A DNA stretch of 36,067 nt, from NCBI GenBank assembly GCA_031259965.1, contig JAIRKT010000105.1, forward strand, positions 1-36,067, in the 5' to 3' direction. Positions 28,648 to 36,067 of the stretch are shown in pieces (the first letter of the stretch is position 1; each line of letters starts with the position of its first letter). The notes beneath the pieces are model-generated. The model saw nothing but the letters and a program-made list of their open reading frames with translations, was not told the DNA's origin and made no database searches. Made by a program: the position numbers and the translations under genes. The DNA comes from Christensenellaceae bacterium. GTDB taxonomy: Bacteria > Bacillota > Clostridia > Christensenellales > DTU072.

Positions 28648-28821
28648 TTGGATTTAAAAACACTACAAGCAGAATATTCGATGATTGTCTTTTTGAATAC
28701 AAAAGAGAATCGCGATGATATAACATTGTGCAATCTTCCGAGAGAGCGGCTATCCCTAGAAAAGGAATTCTCCGGATTAACATATATACCTAAAACAAAC
28801 ACATTTTGGAGGTTTAACTAA
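28648..28821 (+). CDS. unrecognised 57-residue small protein in the rpmJ-rpsM gap
   Basis: A TTG-started frame (TTG at 28648-28650) runs 57 codons to TAA at 28819-28821, immediately before the rpsM ATG. Its SD, gagagg, is 6 nt from the TTG, as good as those of its neighbours and similar to that of rpmJ. The frame fills the gap, and the SD of rpsM (ggaggt) lies inside its last codons, as at many junctions in this cluster. The product is mixed hydrophobic and charged: MDLKTLQAEYSMIVFLN at the start, PRERLSLEKEFSG in the middle, TFWRFN at the end. There is no signal peptide, membrane segment or cysteine pair. An internal ATG at 28681 has no SD. I do not recognise the family. Confidence 0.68.
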   Translation: MDLKTLQAEYSMIVFLNTKENRDDITLCNLPRERLSLEKEFSGLTYIPKTNTFWRFN

Positions 28822-29193
28822 ATGGCTCGTATATCAGGTGTAGACTTACCCCGAGAGAAGAGAGTTGAAATAGGTCTAACTTACATTTATGGGATAGGTC
28901 GTACTACATCTAACAAGTTGTTAACTAAATGTAATATTGACCCTGACACCAGAGTGAAAGATTTGACTGAGGATCAGATAGTAAAAATTCGTGACTATAT
29001 AGAAAACGAATTACGCGTTGAGGGTGATCTTAAGCGCGATGTTATGTTGAATATTAAGCGATTAATGGAAATTGGTTCTTATCGTGGTGTGAGACATCGT
29101 AAGGGATTACCAGTGCGTGGACAGAGCACTAAGCAAAATGCAAGAACCCGCAAAGGTAAAAAGCGCACCGTTGGTCGCTCGAAGAAGAAGTAG
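28822..29193 (+). CDS. rpsM: 30S ribosomal protein S13
   Basis: S13 contacts the P-site tRNA and the large subunit. [21 protein letters not shown] and the C-terminal [16 protein letters not shown] are diagnostic. The length is 123 residues. Its TAG stop is fused to the rpsK SD. Confidence 0.97.
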   Translation: MARISGVDLPREKRVEIGLTYIYGIGRTTSNKLLTKCNIDPDTRVKDLTEDQIVKIRDYIENELRVEGDLKRDVMLNIKRLMEIGSYRGVRHRKGLPVRGQSTKQNARTRKGKKRTVGRSKKK

Positions 29194-29205
29194 GAGACAA
29201 AAAAA

Positions 29206-29601
29206 ATGGCAACAGTCAAAAAAACTGCTATAAAAAGAAGAAAAGACCTGAAACATATTGAAAAAGGTCAAGTTCATATTCATGCTTCATTCAATAATAC
29301 AATCGTCACAATAACTGATATGAATGGAGCTGTCATCAGCTGGTCATCAGCTGGTAAGCTTAGCTTAAAGGGTAGTCGTAAATCGACTAGTTTTGCAGCT
29401 CAACTTGTTGCGGAGGATGCAGCAAAGGCTGCAAAAATGCAAGGATTGCGAAGAGTTGAGGTTTATGTAAAAGGCCCTGGTCAGGGAAGGGAATCTGCTA
29501 TTAGACAATTACAAGTAGCAGATCTTGAAATAACAAAAATTCAAGATGTATCACCAATCCCACATAATGGTTGCAGACCACCAAAACGTAGAAGGCTGTA
29601 A
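29206..29601 (+). CDS. rpsK: 30S ribosomal protein S11
   Basis: S11 shapes the platform near the mRNA exit. [15 protein letters not shown] and the C-terminal [15 protein letters not shown] are diagnostic. The length of 131 residues is standard. Confidence 0.97.
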   Translation: MATVKKTAIKRRKDLKHIEKGQVHIHASFNNTIVTITDMNGAVISWSSAGKLSLKGSRKSTSFAAQLVAEDAAKAAKMQGLRRVEVYVKGPGQGRESAIRQLQVADLEITKIQDVSPIPHNGCRPPKRRRL

Positions 29602-29619
29602 TTTAGGAGGATATAGAAA

Positions 29620-30243
29620 ATGGCAAAGTATACTGGTCCTGTTTGTAAATTATGCAGAAGGGAAGGTGCGAAATTATTCTTAAAAGGGGACAGATGTTAT
29701 GGCAAGCGTTGTGCTATGGAAGTAAATCCACTCCCTCCAGGACAACATGGCGGTGCACGCAAAAAAGCTACACCATACAGCGTTCAATTAAGAGAAAAAC
29801 AGAAAGCAAAAAGAGCATATGGACTTCTCGAAAAGCAATTTCATATGTATTACGTTAAAGCGGAAAAAATGCGTGGTGTTACTGGTGACAACATGTTTTC
29901 TTTAATTGAGAGACGTTTAGACAATGTAGTTTATCGAATGGGCATCGGTTCATCAAGGGCTCAATCAAGACAGATTGTTAATCACAGACATATAACTGTA
30001 AATGGAAAACCAGTTGATATCCCATCATACCTAGTGAAGAAGGATGACGTGATTGCAGTCAAAGAGAGTAAAAGGTCAAAACCAATCTTTGAAGAACTTA
30101 AGACAATGAAAATAAGTAGTTTACCTAAGTGGCTTACTTTTGATCCATCATCTCTGACAGGTCAAATCACAGCGCTACCAACTCGTGAGGACCTCGATTT
30201 ATCAATTTCAGAACATATGATAGTTGAGTTGTACTCGAAATAA
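29620..30243 (+). CDS. rpsD: 30S ribosomal protein S4, zinc type
   Basis: S4 nucleates assembly of the small subunit and often represses its own operon. The N-terminus has a four-cysteine zinc motif (CKLC, then CYGKRC), as in C+ type S4. The S4 RNA-binding domain (RLDNVVYRMGIGSSRAQSRQ and onward) follows. The length is 207 residues. The SD aggagg is well placed. Confidence 0.97.
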   Translation: MAKYTGPVCKLCRREGAKLFLKGDRCYGKRCAMEVNPLPPGQHGGARKKATPYSVQLREKQKAKRAYGLLEKQFHMYYVKAEKMRGVTGDNMFSLIERRLDNVVYRMGIGSSRAQSRQIVNHRHITVNGKPVDIPSYLVKKDDVIAVKESKRSKPIFEELKTMKISSLPKWLTFDPSSLTGQITALPTREDLDLSISEHMIVELYSK

Positions 30244-30271
30244 TTAGCAATTTGACAGGAGGTTCATAGAA

Positions 30272-31225
30272 ATGCTAGAAATATTAAAGCCTAAACTCGT
30301 AGTTGAAGAAATTGTCAACAGAGCAGAAGCCACATTTGTGGTTGAGCCGTTAGAGCGTGGCTATGGAATAACAATAGGAAACGCACTACGTCGCATTTTG
30401 TCAACCGCATTACCTGGCGTGGCAATAATTGGCGTAAAAATTGAGAATGTTGCTCATGAATTTTCCACACTACCAGGCGTAAGAGAAGATATGTGTGAAA
30501 TTATTCTTAATTTAAAAGAAGTAGCAATAAAAACCTATAACGCAGATTTGTTTGAACAGCATACAGTGATACTTCGAAAACAAAAACCTGGTATTGTTAC
30601 AGCTGGCGACATTGAAGTAACAAGCGACATAGGTATCATGAATCCCAATGCGTATATATGCACATTGGATGAAGGTGGATCTCTGAATATGGAAATCACC
30701 ATAGGCAGTGGCCGTGGTTATGTTAGTGCGAAAGAAAACAAAAATCCAAGAGCACCCATTGGATATATTCCAATAGACTCATTATTTTCACCTGTTTTAG
30801 CGGTTAGTTATAATGTTGAAAGTACTCGTGTAGAGCAGTCAATTGATTATGACAAACTCTGCATTACTGTGAAAACCAATGCCTCATCGACGCCATGTGA
30901 AGCAATCTCACTTGCGGCAAAGATTATGGAAGATCATCTCAGACCATTTATCGATTTGGTAGATACCATGTCTGATGTTGACACTATGATAGTGCCAGAA
31001 ACAGGAAAACCAAGCAAGACATCTGGAATGACAATAGAAGAACTTGATCTTTCAGTTAGACCTCTTAATTGTTTAAAAAGAGCTGGAATCAGTACTGTTG
31101 ATGACCTTCTGCAAAAAGATGCTGACGAAATGTTAAAAGTTCGCAATCTTGGCAAGAAGTCATTAGAGGAAGTTGTCAAAAGGCTGGAATTAATGGGACT
31201 TGGATTGAATAGAAAGGATAACTAG
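30272..31225 (+). CDS. rpoA: RNA polymerase subunit alpha
   Basis: Alpha is the assembly platform of RNA polymerase and the target of many activators. The N-terminal dimerisation domain (LERGYGITIGNALRRILSTA) and a complete C-terminal domain (IEELDLSVRPLNCLKRAGIS to the end) are joined by a normal linker. The length is 317 residues. The stop TAG is part of the rplQ SD. Confidence 0.98.
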   Translation: MLEILKPKLVVEEIVNRAEATFVVEPLERGYGITIGNALRRILSTALPGVAIIGVKIENVAHEFSTLPGVREDMCEIILNLKEVAIKTYNADLFEQHTVILRKQKPGIVTAGDIEVTSDIGIMNPNAYICTLDEGGSLNMEITIGSGRGYVSAKENKNPRAPIGYIPIDSLFSPVLAVSYNVESTRVEQSIDYDKLCITVKTNASSTPCEAISLAAKIMEDHLRPFIDLVDTMSDVDTMIVPETGKPSKTSGMTIEELDLSVRPLNCLKRAGISTVDDLLQKDADEMLKVRNLGKKSLEEVVKRLELMGLGLNRKDN

Positions 31226-31236
31226 GAGAAATAAAA

Positions 31237-31749
31237 ATGGCAGCAAATAGAAAATTAGGGAAAAGGACAGATCAACGTGTCCAATTAGTGTATAGTCAAG
31301 CATCAGCTCTCTTGTGGAATGGTTCAATACAAACAACACTTGAGAGAGCCAAGGAAGTACGCAAAGTTGCAGAAAAAATGATAACAATAGCAATCCGTTC
31401 ATACAAGGATAATGTTGAAGTTACAAAGATGAAATTGAACCTCAAAGATGAAAAGGTGCCAGTTAAATTTGTAAACGACGGGCCTAAGAAATTAGCGGCG
31501 AGACGCAGGCTGTTAGCAATAGTACAAGACATTCCGGAGAGAAGAGTTCCTAAAGAAAAAATGTCTGAATACAAGAAAAGGACAAAAGATGTAAAGTTCC
31601 CTTTAATTGAAAAAATATTCAGAGAATATGCTCCAAAATATGATGAGCGTGCTATTGAGAAAAATGTGGGTGGAGGATATACGCGAATAATTAGAATTGG
31701 TAACAGAAGGGGAGACGATGCGTCAATGGTTGTTTTGCAACTGGTTTAA
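31237..31749 (+). CDS. rplQ: 50S ribosomal protein L17 with internal insertion
   Basis: L17 lies near the tunnel exit. The N-terminus (RKLGKRTDQRVQLVYSQASA) and the C-terminus (GGGYTRIIRIGNRRGDDASM) are canonical. About 45 additional residues lie between the first helices and the segment LIEKIFREYAPKY, including a basic stretch (KKLAARRRLLAI). There are 170 residues against about 115-130. It is the last gene before the cluster's terminator; the usual ecfA/ecfT/truA group does not follow. Confidence 0.95.
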   Translation: MAANRKLGKRTDQRVQLVYSQASALLWNGSIQTTLERAKEVRKVAEKMITIAIRSYKDNVEVTKMKLNLKDEKVPVKFVNDGPKKLAARRRLLAIVQDIPERRVPKEKMSEYKKRTKDVKFPLIEKIFREYAPKYDERAIEKNVGGGYTRIIRIGNRRGDDASMVVLQLV

Positions 31750-31761
31750 TAAATAAAAACC

Positions 31762-31787
31762 AAAAAGGGTGGAAACCCTTTTTTTTT
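31762..31787 (+). terminator. strong terminator of the S10-spc-alpha cluster
   Basis: A 9-bp stem (31762-31770 with 31775-31783) is closed by a GGAA tetraloop and ends in a T run, 13 nt after rplQ. Confidence 0.95.
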
Positions 31788-32339
31788 GAAATTTTTGTGT
31801 AAACAATGTTTAACGCTAAATTTCAAAATCTAAAAATGTATGATTAACTTAATTATCAAAGTAAATGTATTTTTAGCCTCAACTATTGTAATTATCAAAA
31901 TATTATGTCATAATACTTCTAGTTGTTTAACTTTAAACCCATCTTTATGCATTTAACATAAAAGCACCATTAAAATTTTTTTAACCTAAAACGTAAGAAT
32001 TCAGAGGCAAATTTATACAAAATATCCTATGTGATGAGTGATATGGAGAAACAGACCAAAAAATGTCTAAGGCAAGGCTAAATCACAGTCTATGTAAAAC
32101 TCAATAAAATTGCAGTTTCCACAAAAAGCAAACCTGGCTATAGTTTATATGCATCTGAGACAAAAGGTGACTGTCAAATCAAATTTGTATAGTTATGTAC
32201 AAAACAGCTATTGAAATTTTAAAAATCATTTTTTAATGCAAATGAGATTTCAGAAGGTATTTATAACTTTCTTATAGCAGTTGCAAATGCAAAAATGTAG
32301 AAAAACTATATATTTGCTGACACCAAATTAAATCAATTA
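31788..32339. other. AT-rich intergenic region, no gene seen
   Basis: I see no frame longer than about 35 codons with a start and SD in these 552 bp, and no strong hairpin. It separates the ribosomal cluster from the surface-protein operon and may hold decayed sequence. Confidence 0.5.
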
Positions 32340-32368
32340 TTGATATTTTCATTAATATAGTGTATAAT
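32340..32368 (+). promoter_or_regulatory. promoter of the GLUG lipoprotein operon
   Basis: TTGATA (32340-32345), a 17-nt spacer and TATAAT (32363-32368). The leader to the chosen start is about 50 nt. Confidence 0.75.
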
Positions 32369-32424
32369 ATATAATGCTTAATATTTGCTGTGCTAATTAA
32401 GTGAGAATAGTAATGGAGTTGACT

Positions 32425-34680
32425 ATGCCAGTTGCCTTAAAAAAACAATTTATTGTACTAGTTTTGTTTAGTGCAATGCTTATATTTGCAATTTATGCAA
32501 CCGGATGTTTGTATGTAGAAAACAAGACTACTATTGATAACAATCAATTAAATGAAGATATAAATAACATAACTATTGATATAAAACCCAAAGAAGGGGA
32601 ATCCAAGGTTTCTTATAGCTCCATAACAGATAGTTTAAAAAACGATGAAGATCATCCTACATACATTTTGAGTTATTCAATGCAAGGTGGAAATTCAAAA
32701 CCAAATGAATTAGTGTCTACTGTTCAAATTTCGCCACAAGCAACACGAGTAGCTGATGGTCAATTTCGTTATGTATTGGATGGATGGTATACAGATTCTG
32801 GATTAAATAATAGAGTAACATTTCCATACACATTAATCGCAAATACTACCTTTTATGCTAAATGGGTTTTTGGTATTGAAACAATTCAAGAATTAAAAAA
32901 CATTGATCTTAGAATGAATGCTGATTATAGATTAATGAATGATTTGTTGCTAAACAACATAGAATGGATACCACTAGGTTTGCATCTTGCGCCTCCAGAT
33001 GAAAAAGGAAGAGAGAACACCGTCGTTATACCAGCAGATGGTGGTTTAACCACATTTACAGGCACACTAAATGGCGCTAAACGTGATGCTAATGGGAACG
33101 ACAGTACTAATGAGCGCTATAAATTATACAATCTTAGTATTATGCCAATTGCAGAAGAGCAATCATATCATTATATGCCGTATGGTTTGTTTGCGTTAAT
33201 AGGTAAATCAGCAGATGGATCTAGACGCGGCACCGTGTCTAATTTAGAAATAGTATCTGCAAGGATTTTTTTAGATGGTGGCTTTTCACGTTTCTTTATA
33301 GGTGGAATAACAGGTAAATTAGTAGGTGGTTTGATTCAAAATTGTCAGGTTAATGGAATTATTAACAACCCAGAACTTATTTATGAAGGTTCTATGTTAG
33401 ACGATTTTCTAGGCACTACTTATGGCTATGCCTCTCCTACAATTCATACATTTTTAGGTTTGATAACAGGTGGTGTTTCTGCAGGTGGTGAAATCAACAA
33501 CTCATTTACATCTGGGGTTATTTCATCCGCATCGGTTTCAGAGGGTGTTTTTGTAGGTGGTATTGCTGGATTTAATTGGGATGGGAGAATTGTTAATAGT
33601 TACTCATCTGCAAACGTATATGGTCGTTATTCTGGTGGTTTGACTGGTTATAATAATAGTACGATAGACAATTCATATGCAACAGGAATAATAACTGCTA
33701 GCATGTCATATGCCTGTTTAGCGGGTGGTGTTACTGCTTATAATGACATAAGTGGAGTAATAACAAAAACATACGCTACAGGCAATGTTTCTGCGAGAAC
33801 AGCCGGTGGGCTCGTTGCTGTTAATATTTTTAATTACAGTTCTGTGAGTCCTCCAAATATTGCAGGAGATATTATATTTGAGGCTTTAAAAGATAGTCCA
33901 GGAGTTGATTCTACTCAAGTCGATGCCGAATTAGCTGCACAAGAAAAAGCTGTCGCAATAGGAGTAGGAACTGGCGGCATAATAAAAAATTGTTTTGCAT
34001 CTGGCAAAGTCACAGGCAATGAATATGCTGGGGGGTTAATTGCAAGAGCTGAATCCATAATTCCTATTACAGGTGTTAGTGGAATAAAAGCAAAGCCGTT
34101 GTCAGCTAATTCATTTTTTATAGCAAATAATTTTGCATATGGTGATGTTGTTATAAAGGCCACCGAGGTGGCATATAAGAATGCGGAAGGTCTTTATGTA
34201 ATTAGCACAGGCGTTTCGCATTCTGTTTATGCAGGTGGACTTATAGGCCATGCATCGGAAGTGCGAATGATTAGTTGTATTGCATTTGGAAATGTAACAG
34301 GGGAATCTCGTAGACCATATGGTGCTGGGGTTCAATATAATCCTGCTTTTGTAGGGAATGTGGTAGGCCAGAGTTCTCAAACTTTGTATGAGGATTTAGC
34401 AATTGTTGAGACCGATTATTACATAGGGTTAATTAGCAAAATATTTGGTGTCTCAACACAAATTCTACTTAGAAACGCAGGACAAGAAATAGCTAGCACT
34501 TCGATGTCACCCGTAATACCTTATAAGGCAGGTGATAATGGCATTGGGCTCGATAGCATAACATATCTGACATCATCATATGATGCAACAGTAGCACCTG
34601 GTCTTGGTTTTGACACTACAATATGGGATTTTACAGATGTTGATTTTCAAAATAAAAGGTATCCAAGGTTTGCTAGATAA
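32425..34680 (+). CDS. GLUG-repeat surface lipoprotein
   Basis: A 751-residue exported protein. The start 32425 is chosen because SD ggag is 8 nt upstream; GTG or ATG codons further upstream have none. Residues 9-27 form a signal peptide ending in YATGC, a plausible lipobox with Cys28 as the lipidated residue. A Listeria-Bacteroides type (InlB B-repeat/Flg_new) module follows at about 80-145 (LDGWYTDSGLNNRVTFP, TFYAKW). The rest carries about seven or eight GLUG-like units (for example VGGIAGFNWDGRIVNSYSS, SGGLTGYNNSTIDNSYATG), which should build a beta-solenoid outside the cell. Such proteins often act in adhesion. It overlaps the next gene by one base. Confidence 0.85.
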   Translation: MPVALKKQFIVLVLFSAMLIFAIYATGCLYVENKTTIDNNQLNEDINNITIDIKPKEGESKVSYSSITDSLKNDEDHPTYILSYSMQGGNSKPNELVSTVQISPQATRVADGQFRYVLDGWYTDSGLNNRVTFPYTLIANTTFYAKWVFGIETIQELKNIDLRMNADYRLMNDLLLNNIEWIPLGLHLAPPDEKGRENTVVIPADGGLTTFTGTLNGAKRDANGNDSTNERYKLYNLSIMPIAEEQSYHYMPYGLFALIGKSADGSRRGTVSNLEIVSARIFLDGGFSRFFIGGITGKLVGGLIQNCQVNGIINNPELIYEGSMLDDFLGTTYGYASPTIHTFLGLITGGVSAGGEINNSFTSGVISSASVSEGVFVGGIAGFNWDGRIVNSYSSANVYGRYSGGLTGYNNSTIDNSYATGIITASMSYACLAGGVTAYNDISGVITKTYATGNVSARTAGGLVAVNIFNYSSVSPPNIAGDIIFEALKDSPGVDSTQVDAELAAQEKAVAIGVGTGGIIKNCFASGKVTGNEYAGGLIARAESIIPITGVSGIKAKPLSANSFFIANNFAYGDVVIKATEVAYKNAEGLYVISTGVSHSVYAGGLIGHASEVRMISCIAFGNVTGESRRPYGAGVQYNPAFVGNVVGQSSQTLYEDLAIVETDYYIGLISKIFGVSTQILLRNAGQEIASTSMSPVIPYKAGDNGIGLDSITYLTSSYDATVAPGLGFDTTIWDFTDVDFQNKRYPRFAR

Positions 34681-35228
34681 TGTTTAGTGCAGAAGTTAAA
34701 ATCAAGAAGAGTGAATGGGTTGCTTGTAATATGTATTATCTTAAGAAATACATAGGAATACGTGAGAGTCTATTATTGTTGTTTCTTTTTATAGCGGGAA
34801 TTGTTTTAGGGATTATTGCACAAAATTTATTTGTTCTAATTATGTGTGGTGTTACTGTTTTGCTTGCAATTGTTTGTATTGCAATATATTATATAACAGG
34901 ACTCTCTGGGTATAAACAAGAATTTGAAAAGCGTGGTGCGATAAAATGGAATATCTCTTTTAATGAACTTGGTATAACTGCAGATGTTTATGAAGAGGAT
35001 GGCGCTACAAAATACACTGATAAAAAATTGTATGAAGAATTAGATAGAGTAGCACTACTGAAAGACAGAGTATATATTTATTTTAATGCGGCTTTGATGT
35101 TTTATATCAAACATTCTGATTTTGTTGAAGGTAATTTTATCGAGTTTTGTGATTTTTTAAAGGAACGTGTAGATGCCAAAAAATTCAAAATGAAAGCAAA
35201 ATTCAAATTTTACAAAGAAGTTAAATAA
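34680..35228 (+). CDS. YcxB-like membrane protein
   Basis: This 182-residue membrane protein has two adjacent membrane segments (about 28-50 and 54-75). A cytosolic C-terminal domain follows, with the YcxB pattern (WNISFNELGITADVYEEDG, then VALLKDRVYIYFNAALMFYI). The tail is very basic (KKFKMKAKFKFYKEVK). The function of the family is unknown. Its ATG shares a base with the stop of the lipoprotein gene (TAATG), so the two are translationally coupled. Confidence 0.7.
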   Translation: MFSAEVKIKKSEWVACNMYYLKKYIGIRESLLLLFLFIAGIVLGIIAQNLFVLIMCGVTVLLAIVCIAIYYITGLSGYKQEFEKRGAIKWNISFNELGITADVYEEDGATKYTDKKLYEELDRVALLKDRVYIYFNAALMFYIKHSDFVEGNFIEFCDFLKERVDAKKFKMKAKFKFYKEVK

Positions 35229-35263
35229 AACACAAAATAAATCAAGGTGCAGGGAGGAATCAA

Positions 35264-35806
35264 ATGGATAATTTAGACGAAATTAGAATGAGAATTAAGG
35301 ACTTAAGAGAATTTTCAGACTATACACCCCAATTTTTTGCTGACAAACTTGGTTTACCTGTTGACCTTTATTTAGATTATGAAGAAGGCAGAAAAAACTT
35401 GCCTATAGGCACTATATATGCAATAGCAAGTGCACTAATGATTGAACCTGGTGTGCTTCTGACAGGCGAAGAGCCTCATGATGATGAGTGCACAGTTGTA
35501 TATGCAGGTAAAGGCCGTGAAATTATGAGATATGAGGGATATTCCTTTTCATCACTGAATGGAAATTTTATAAATCCTGCTCTCGAACCTATGTTAGTGA
35601 CTATAAAGGAAGGCGTTTTACCAGAACTAGTTTCGCACGATGGCGAAGAATTTAATTATGTTATTGAAGGTATGTTGAGAGTGAATATTAATTCAAAGGA
35701 CTATTATTTAAAAGAAGGAGATAGCCTTTATTTTAACGCTAAATTCCCACACGCACAAGTAGCTATGACACCAGTAGCAAGATTTATAACAGTATTACAA
35801 AAATAA
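35264..35806 (+). CDS. XRE-family regulator with cupin domain
   Basis: This 180-residue transcription regulator has an N-terminal XRE-type helix-turn-helix at about 5-62 (FFADKLGLPVDLYLDYEEG, LPIGTIYAIASAL). A C-terminal cupin_2 domain at about 105-178 (HDGEEFNYVIEGMLRVNI, then KEGDSLYFNAKFPHA) probably senses a small molecule. In other Clostridia this architecture often precedes an AMP-forming acyl-CoA ligase; none follows here before a convergent gene. The SD is gggagga. It lies 35 nt after the YcxB-like gene, likely in the same operon. Confidence 0.85.
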   Translation: MDNLDEIRMRIKDLREFSDYTPQFFADKLGLPVDLYLDYEEGRKNLPIGTIYAIASALMIEPGVLLTGEEPHDDECTVVYAGKGREIMRYEGYSFSSLNGNFINPALEPMLVTIKEGVLPELVSHDGEEFNYVIEGMLRVNINSKDYYLKEGDSLYFNAKFPHAQVAMTPVARFITVLQK

Positions 35807-35885
35807 AGTAAATATTTAAACGAGCACTGGAAAGTCCAACATTAATATATTAATCATAGATTATCACTATTTTTTAAGTACAGAA

Positions 35886-36067
35886 TTACAAATTGCATTT
35901 CCCAGTGAATGTAAGCATTTTGTTATGAATATAACACCCATTAGGAGCGCACCTTTTAAGCATTTCTAACATAAGCGCTTTATCTCTTTTTTCATGTAAT
36001 TTTACATTTAATGTGTTATCGGTAACCTCTATTAAACCATTAGTTTTAATAAATTTATAATATAAAG
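35886..36067 (-). CDS. C-terminal part of an unrecognised protein, cut by the right edge
   Basis: The minus-strand frame is open from the window edge for 59 codons to TAA at 35886-35888. It contains IKTNGLIEVTDNTLNVKLHE and KALMLEMLKRCAPNGC. A beta-hairpin-like basic segment followed by a short helix vaguely recalls tails of some transposases, but I cannot assign it. It converges on the XRE-cupin gene; the 79-nt gap has a 14-bp palindrome (ATTAATATATTAAT) but no clear terminator. Confidence 0.5.
   Translation of the reverse strand, partial: LYYKFIKTNGLIEVTDNTLNVKLHEKRDKALMLEMLKRCAPNGCYIHNKMLTFTGKCNL

Overview
The window (36,067 bp, AT-rich) looks like the chromosome of an anaerobic, low-GC Bacillota, most likely an uncultured clostridial lineage. 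The signs are a single-chain pyruvate:ferredoxin oxidoreductase (PFOR), an S10-spc-alpha ribosomal cluster in Gram-positive order, zinc-type S14 and S4, a KOW-domain protein between map and infA, near-consensus sigma-A promoters and strong Shine-Dalgarno (SD) sites. I cannot name the species from sequence alone.

Layout. (1) 1-2160 is an accessory edge. It holds a consensus promoter firing off the left end, an 87-bp copy of the argS/PHP junction, a DUF4143-type AAA ATPase with its own promoter, and about 450 bp of decayed sequence. (2) 2161-8597 is a leftward housekeeping block (listed here left to right): PHP phosphatase, argS, recF, metA, smpB, secG, ppa. (3) 8598-11242 holds a second accessory gene, an AlbA_2/HATPase regulator-like protein. 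Its 3' part is tandemly duplicated, and it is bracketed by diverged direct repeats in the region between ppa and nifJ. (4) 11243-15085 holds nifJ (PFOR) with promoter and terminator, then tRNA-Lys(CTT) on the opposite strand. (5) 15409-31787 is the S10-spc-alpha supercluster. It has one strong promoter, a structured leader of about 345 nt, 26 ribosomal protein genes, secY, adk, map, a KOW gene, infA and rpoA, and ends at a strong terminator after rplQ. (6) 32340-35806 is a surface/regulatory operon: GLUG-repeat lipoprotein, YcxB-like membrane protein and XRE-cupin regulator. A convergent gene runs off the right edge.

How it works together. The large cluster couples ribosome assembly, RNA polymerase alpha, protein export (SecY; SecG is nearby), adenylate kinase and N-terminal Met removal. 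At 13 junctions the stop codon TAG is fused to the next gene's SD site (TAGGAG), so termination and reinitiation should be tightly coupled.

The most notable items are: a previously unlisted 57-codon ORF with a TTG start and a good SD, filling the rpmJ-rpsM gap exactly; a charged insertion of about 23 residues that splits the GXXG loop of the S3 KH domain; further charged additions in L22, L29, L24, L5 and L17; and two foreign-looking single-gene ATPase cassettes, each flanked by direct repeats of neighbouring chromosomal sequence, with no integrase or transposase in view.
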